DNA of 10,603 nt from Larix sibirica (Eukaryota; Streptophyta; Pinopsida; Pinales; Pinaceae): assembly GCA_004151065.3 (NCBI GenBank), contig NWUY0304640854.1:1-10603 (forward strand). Direction: 5' to 3'. The notes beneath the pieces are model-generated. The model did not search any database, was not told the origin of the DNA, and was given only the letters and a program-made list of their open reading frames with translations. A program made the translations under genes and the position numbers. The first letter of the stretch is position 1. Each line of letters begins with the position of its first letter. Below are positions 7,430 to 10,603 of this stretch, one piece after another.

Positions 7430-7667
7430 TGTTGCGCGTAAATGTGGAAACGTATAGCTGAATGCCTAAAATATACAAAAAGTATATAAATATATATAAA
7501 TATGATATTGAATAAAATAATGAATGGTTGTTTACAATATCAATAGCCTAGCTTATATAGGCCTTGTGGTGACTATTCATTAAAAGTCACACATTTTCAA
7601 ATACACCTCTTAACAATAAAAATGACATCCTAAACATAAACTAAACATAATTAATATGTCTATAACA
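7430..7667 (-). repeat. Inner element 5' LTR (right on plus strand)
   Basis: This 238-base direct repeat pairs with 4192-4418. It carries an extra 11 bases in an AT-rich tract near 7476-7486. It begins TGTTATAG on the minus strand and ends GCGCAACA next to the primer site. It should contain the element's promoter. Confidence 0.92.
7552..7560 (-). promoter_or_regulatory. Putative TATA box of the inner element's 5' LTR
   Basis: CTATATAAG on the minus strand, in the middle of the 5' LTR and conserved in the other LTR. It lies about 120 bases before the LTR's inner end, a suitable place for the U3/R boundary. A second AT-rich run (TATATATTTATA) nearer the inner end is a weaker candidate. Confidence 0.5.
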
Positions 7668-7702
7668 CACACTCTCTCTCTCACACACGCACACACACAC
7701 AA
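7668..7702. repeat. CT/CA microsatellite at the inner insertion point
   Basis: Mixed CACAC, CTCTCT and CACACA runs follow the inner element directly. The left flank of the insertion also ends in CTCTCTC. The element therefore landed in a pyrimidine-rich simple repeat of the outer LTR, and later slippage may have erased the target duplication. Confidence 0.75.
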
Positions 7703-7816
7703 GTGCTCCTATTGATATGAACTACTCTTGAGTAGTGCTTTTATAAATCTGAAGTGTTCTATTTGGTTGGAATAGGGTTTGTTGAGGTTTTCGTCGTAGA
7801 TCTATTATTTCTAACA
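7668..7816 (+). mobile_element. Outer LTR retroelement: LTR, second part
   Basis: This is the right portion of the interrupted outer LTR. After the microsatellite it contains TTTTATAAAT near 7739-7748, a possible TATA box. It ends TTCTAACA, complementary in style to the TGTTGGAA start at 3892. The primer-binding site follows at once, so this is a 5' LTR on the plus strand. Confidence 0.68.
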
Positions 7817-7829
7817 TGATATCAGAGCC
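7817..7829 (+). promoter_or_regulatory. Primer-binding site of the outer element
   Basis: TGATATCAGAGCC matches the tRNA-iMet primer site TGGTATCAGAGCC except for one G-to-A change. It lies directly after the LTR end. It gives the orientation (plus strand) and shows that this is not a solo LTR. Confidence 0.75.
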
Positions 7830-8600
7830 AATTTGACATTTCCCTTCCTATCCAACACTGCTTTTAGGGTTGTTTCTGCACTGAAACCAAGGCTTTCAGC
7901 ACCTTTTGGGATAGCAAAAATTTCTTAGGGGCTTTCTTCACGACAACCTCCTTTGGCAGTTTTTTGGTCTTGTCAGTGGTGTTGGGGGTATTTTTTCTCA
8001 CAGATTTGTATCCTTTTTAGGGCAGCGTTCTCCTCTTTTCCCTTCTTCAGCTCCATACTGCATTTTCAGGGCAGTGCAGGTCTGACACTGGGGTTTTTGA
8101 GCCCAGATTTGGGACAACATCCATGTTTTAGGTTTTTTTTAACCCTCTTCATCATTGATGCTCTCCTTCTCTTGATGATTTTTGACTTTCTAGTGAATTT
8201 GGGGAATTCTTTTTGCAGAATGGTGCTCTTCTAAGGTAGAACACCGTACATTTCTTTTTGTTTCAGCCAAAATTCACTGCTGTTTTTTTGGCAGCAGTGT
8301 TGATATTGTGTTTTTTCCTACTTTTTAGGTTTATTTTTTCTAAAGACGATTGTTGGTCACATTATCCTTGAAGACCTGGGAGTTCAGAATTTCTTGTCTT
8401 AGGGCCTCTAAGGGCAGTCCACATTCCATATTTGATCTGAAGGATTGCTTGGCGACAGAATTTTCATACTATTTGGTTGATTTGCCAAGTATGCCAAGTA
8501 TTGCATTTGGGCAAGTAAATGGCTCCATATTCACCATTCTCACATAGTCAATACTTAGAATATTTTCCAAATATGCTGAGTATCACTAGTAAATGATTCT
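7830..8600 (+). other. Leader of the outer element, T-rich, no gene
   Basis: Sequence downstream of the primer site, rich in T runs and in GGCAG words (for example near 7954, 8020, 8068 and 8291), resembles the long untranslated leaders of plant Copia-type elements. The open stretches at 7953-8234 and 8350-8547 are not recognised; they are poor in charged residues and look like chance. GCCAAGTAT is repeated near 8483 and 8492. Confidence 0.45.
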
Positions 8601-9110
8601 GCTATTTTCATGCATGTGTAACCATCATAATGTGAACATCTATGTGGGGCCTAAATATGTGGAAACATCCTAGGGTTTTGACCAAGTAAATGATCCAATC
8701 ATTCCTCCTCAACCTCTTCATGAACAGCATTAAGAGGTTATATCTCCAAGATATAGTGATATAGCATTCAACCAACTTAAAGATCCAGATGTTAGGCATA
8801 AAATAGCATTGGCAGACTACTTAGAAGCTGGACGCAACACCAAACACAAAGAGTGGATCTAAGAGATAACCAGACTTTTGGAAGCTTTAGATCCCTGATA
8901 GTGTCTAGACTCTAACCACTTCAAGACCCACGTTTTTTAGGCATTAAAAAAGTATGAGAAGTGACTCTACAGGTTAGGGGCTCTCCTTGCTCTTGCTATA
9001 AGCTGCCTTGAAATGGGAATTTCTGTTGGGTCATGTGCAAAGTTAGTTATAACCATCCCCTAAATATTTAAATGTTCCCAACAAATATCGTATAATGGGC
9101 TGAGAGTTCC
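8601..9110. other. Unassigned sequence inside the presumed outer element
   Basis: I recognise no gag, protease, integrase or reverse-transcriptase motif on either strand. One plus-strand frame gives protein-like runs between stops (for example DPDVRHKIALADYLEAG), but the stop density is what chance predicts. If this is the outer element's interior, it is either badly decayed or non-autonomous. Confidence 0.35.
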
Positions 9111-9563
9111 TCACTTAATGCTTTGAGACCTACAAAAGAATGCTAGGCTGATGCTCACACCTCTTCTCGTGAACTCAATCACTGTCGATGGTAATGAAAT
9201 ATGCACCCTATATACTGATTTATCCTGAATATTCCATTCACAAATAAAAGATGTATCCCATAAAATCATGGCTGTGGCAGTCCTTTCTTCCTTTGGTCCA
9301 TTTACTGCAATTTGATAATCTTTCTCAAGCTCTGCATACTGAATTGGTGTTGACTGAGGTCTTATGACATGTGTATACTTCAACTGTGTTACAGCTTGAT
9401 TTAACACTTGAGTGGAGAAGTCCCAACCCACCAGTGCTAACAAGGAGCAACTTTGGAAGAAAGCACCAGTCACCTTAGTGCTAACTTCCCTTACTTTTGA
9501 CCAGCTCTCAAGTTCACGATGGGCTTCCCTAGGGTTGATTAAATCTTTCCTAATAAAGACAGC
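9111..9563 (-). pseudogene. Antisense fragment resembling Mediator subunit MED33
   Basis: The minus strand is open for 150 codons. Between 9353 and 9204 it resembles plant MED33A/B, a Mediator tail subunit (MED5 relative) that regulates phenylpropanoid genes. Matching points are YAELEKDYQIAVNGPKEER, then ATAMIL, then EWNIQ. The family reads AELEK...AV.G...E, then AA..LCGASL.RGWNIQEH. The 40 codons before (including FFQSCSLLALVGWDFSTQ) and the 30 after do not match, so it is either one captured exon or a strongly diverged copy. Within the conserved block the changes are mostly those expected from C-to-T and G-to-A decay. It is non-functional. It lies opposite in direction to the outer element's transcript. 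Confidence 0.55.
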
Positions 9564-10603
9564 TTAGGGGGATTGATTGTAACTTAGTGAAGTGTTTCTA
9601 AGTGAATTGCTTAGTTAATTCTCCAAAGAGTGCTTAAATCCATGAACACCTGTAATTATCAATTCTGGATATTTGAATGAAATTGCAGAAGAGTAAATTC
9701 ACATTGAATAAACATTAAGTGTGTGGTTAAGAAGTGGGTTCATTTGCTGCAATGTAAAACATATCCAAAACTGTAATAGATGTGAAGCAAGTTGCCCAAT
9801 AACATGTTTCAAAGGACAAGAGTGTGGCCCAATGTGAGACCTTGTTTGCGAAGAATTCTGAAGCAAGATGTCACTCAAGGATATGAGATTACTGAAGTGA
9901 GATTCCAGGTTTCTAACCATTGCTTTAATAAAAATTTGACATCATTAGTCCATTGATCCGTGATTAATTATTCAAGTATTTGAAAATCATCCCAAGATTT
10001 GTGGTAGAGAAATGAAATTGCACAAAGTAATTTCCAGAATAATTGAGTTTGAGTGAATTACTTAGTTAAGATGAGTATACTTAGCTAGAGCATTTAATCA
10101 TAACTCATCCATTGAACCAAGTGACTTACTTATAAGAGGTCTTGTGACAAAAGGTGAATGCTGTTATGTAAGAGAGTAAGACACTTAGAAAATTTCAGAA
10201 TTTCATCAGGAAGGAATGGGCAGAAAATTAAGCATGAAAACTGAAAATTTAAAGATGCTAGTTGCCCATACAAAATTTCTAGAATTAAACAAGATTAACC
10301 TCAGTGATTTTCCATAATCAATTTAAACCAAAAATGAGTAAAATAACCACTAAAATCTTCCTCTAAATGTGAGTAAATAACCTAGATTTTTAGTGTGATT
10401 TAACTAGGATAAGACCGTAATCCAAAAATTCGATTTTTTGAAATATTTAGGGCCTAATTCACAAGGTTTGGGTTCAACAACCATTATGTTCGAAATTTTT
10501 GATAAGGTTCGTTTGTATACATTTTTTGGTACAGCTTGAGTGGGCCTAATGGTTAAGAACATATGTTTCCTCCTAGGAATTTTAGCAGTTACATAGCTTA
10601 AAA
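9564..10603. other. Unassigned AT-rich sequence to the window end
   Basis: No exon, element end or RNA gene is recognised. The minus-strand open stretch at 9699-9920 has no family likeness. AGTGAATTnCTTAGTTAA occurs near 9601 and 10055, and AATGAAATTGCA near 9676 and 10011, hinting at old internal duplication. No copy of the outer LTR start (TGTTGGAATGATGG) is seen, so the outer element's 3' end lies beyond the window or is lost. Confidence 0.4.

Larger units (their letters stand above)
4192..7667 (-). mobile_element. Complete non-autonomous LTR retrotransposon with captured host exons
   Basis: This 3,476-base element is transcribed on the minus strand. Two direct terminal repeats bound it (4192-4418 and 7430-7667), both TGTTGCGCG...TATAACA on the plus strand. 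A primer site complementary to plant initiator tRNA-Met abuts the right repeat, and a polypurine tract abuts the left one, which fixes the orientation. The roughly 3.0-kb interior holds no recognisable aspartic protease, integrase, reverse transcriptase or RNase H. It instead reads as a broken chimeric frame with pieces of MED23 and UBA1. The size, short LTRs and host cargo recall maize Bs1, which carries part of a proton-ATPase gene. It must have moved using enzymes from another element, probably a Copia-type partner judging by the primer site. It is nested inside the outer LTR. A target duplication is not clearly preserved: CTCTC precedes it and CACAC follows, both in simple repeat. Confidence 0.88.
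1364..10603 (+). other. Probable giant intron of the DEAH13-like gene (runs off window)
   Basis: The sequence after the GT donor at 1364 contains no further helicase exon on the plus strand. In particular there is no DEAHER-type motif. It is instead filled with transposons, decayed gene fragments and degenerate repeats. Introns of this size loaded with LTR elements are common in conifers. The alternative is that the helicase copy is broken here and this is intergenic DNA. The absence of frame damage in the two exons argues for a live gene. Confidence 0.6.

Noticed and set aside
4192-7667. Classification as a TRIM or LARD element
   Set aside because: It is too long for a TRIM, and its LTRs are too short for a LARD; cargo and size fit a Bs1-like gene carrier better.
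8641-9110. Plus-strand frame giving protein-like runs with stops that could be decayed CGA or CAA codons
   Set aside because: About eight stops in 150 codons is what chance predicts, and no run matches a known family.
1-10603. tRNA, rRNA, CRISPR, riboswitch or bacterial operon signals
   Set aside because: None were seen; the TGGTATCAGAGCC matches are retroelement primer sites and not tRNA genes.

Overview
The window looks like nuclear DNA of a seed plant with a large, repeat-rich genome. A conifer or other gymnosperm is my best guess, but that is inference. The signs are GT-AG introns, AT-rich non-coding sequence, plant initiator-tRNA-Met primer sites, nested LTR retroelements inside a very long intron, and gene fragments whose closest remembered relatives are plant proteins (DEAH13, MED23, UBA1, MED33). 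Nothing bacterial is present.

The only gene that looks alive is a plus-strand DEAH-box RNA helicase of the DEAH13/DHX37 type. Two exons are present (756-998 and 1133-1363), separated by a short phase-0 intron. They carry helicase motifs I, Ia and Ib. The exon with the DEAH box itself does not appear in the remaining 9.2 kb, so that stretch is best read as one giant intron that runs off the window.

Inside this intron, in order: a decayed antisense coiled-coil gene fragment, possibly FLX-like (about 1671-2099); a degenerate repeat field with roughly 200-base spacing (about 2870-3690); the first part of the LTR of an older plus-strand LTR element (3892-4191); a complete 3.48-kb minus-strand LTR retrotransposon (4192-7667) inserted into that LTR; the rest of the interrupted LTR (7668-7816) with its own primer-binding site (7817-7829) and leader; an antisense fragment resembling Mediator subunit MED33 (9111-9563); and about 1 kb with nothing recognisable.

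The most notable object is the inner retrotransposon. It has 227- and 238-base LTRs, a tRNA-iMet primer site, a polypurine tract and an LTR TATA box, but no recognisable protease, integrase or reverse transcriptase. Its interior is a nearly continuous but now broken reading frame on the minus strand. That frame joins a short unknown N-terminal region to a piece of Mediator subunit MED23, then unidentified sequence, then a piece of ubiquitin-activating enzyme E1 (UBA1). This is the architecture of a non-autonomous, gene-capturing retroelement, comparable to maize Bs1. Family assignments were made from memory of conserved motifs, without database searches.
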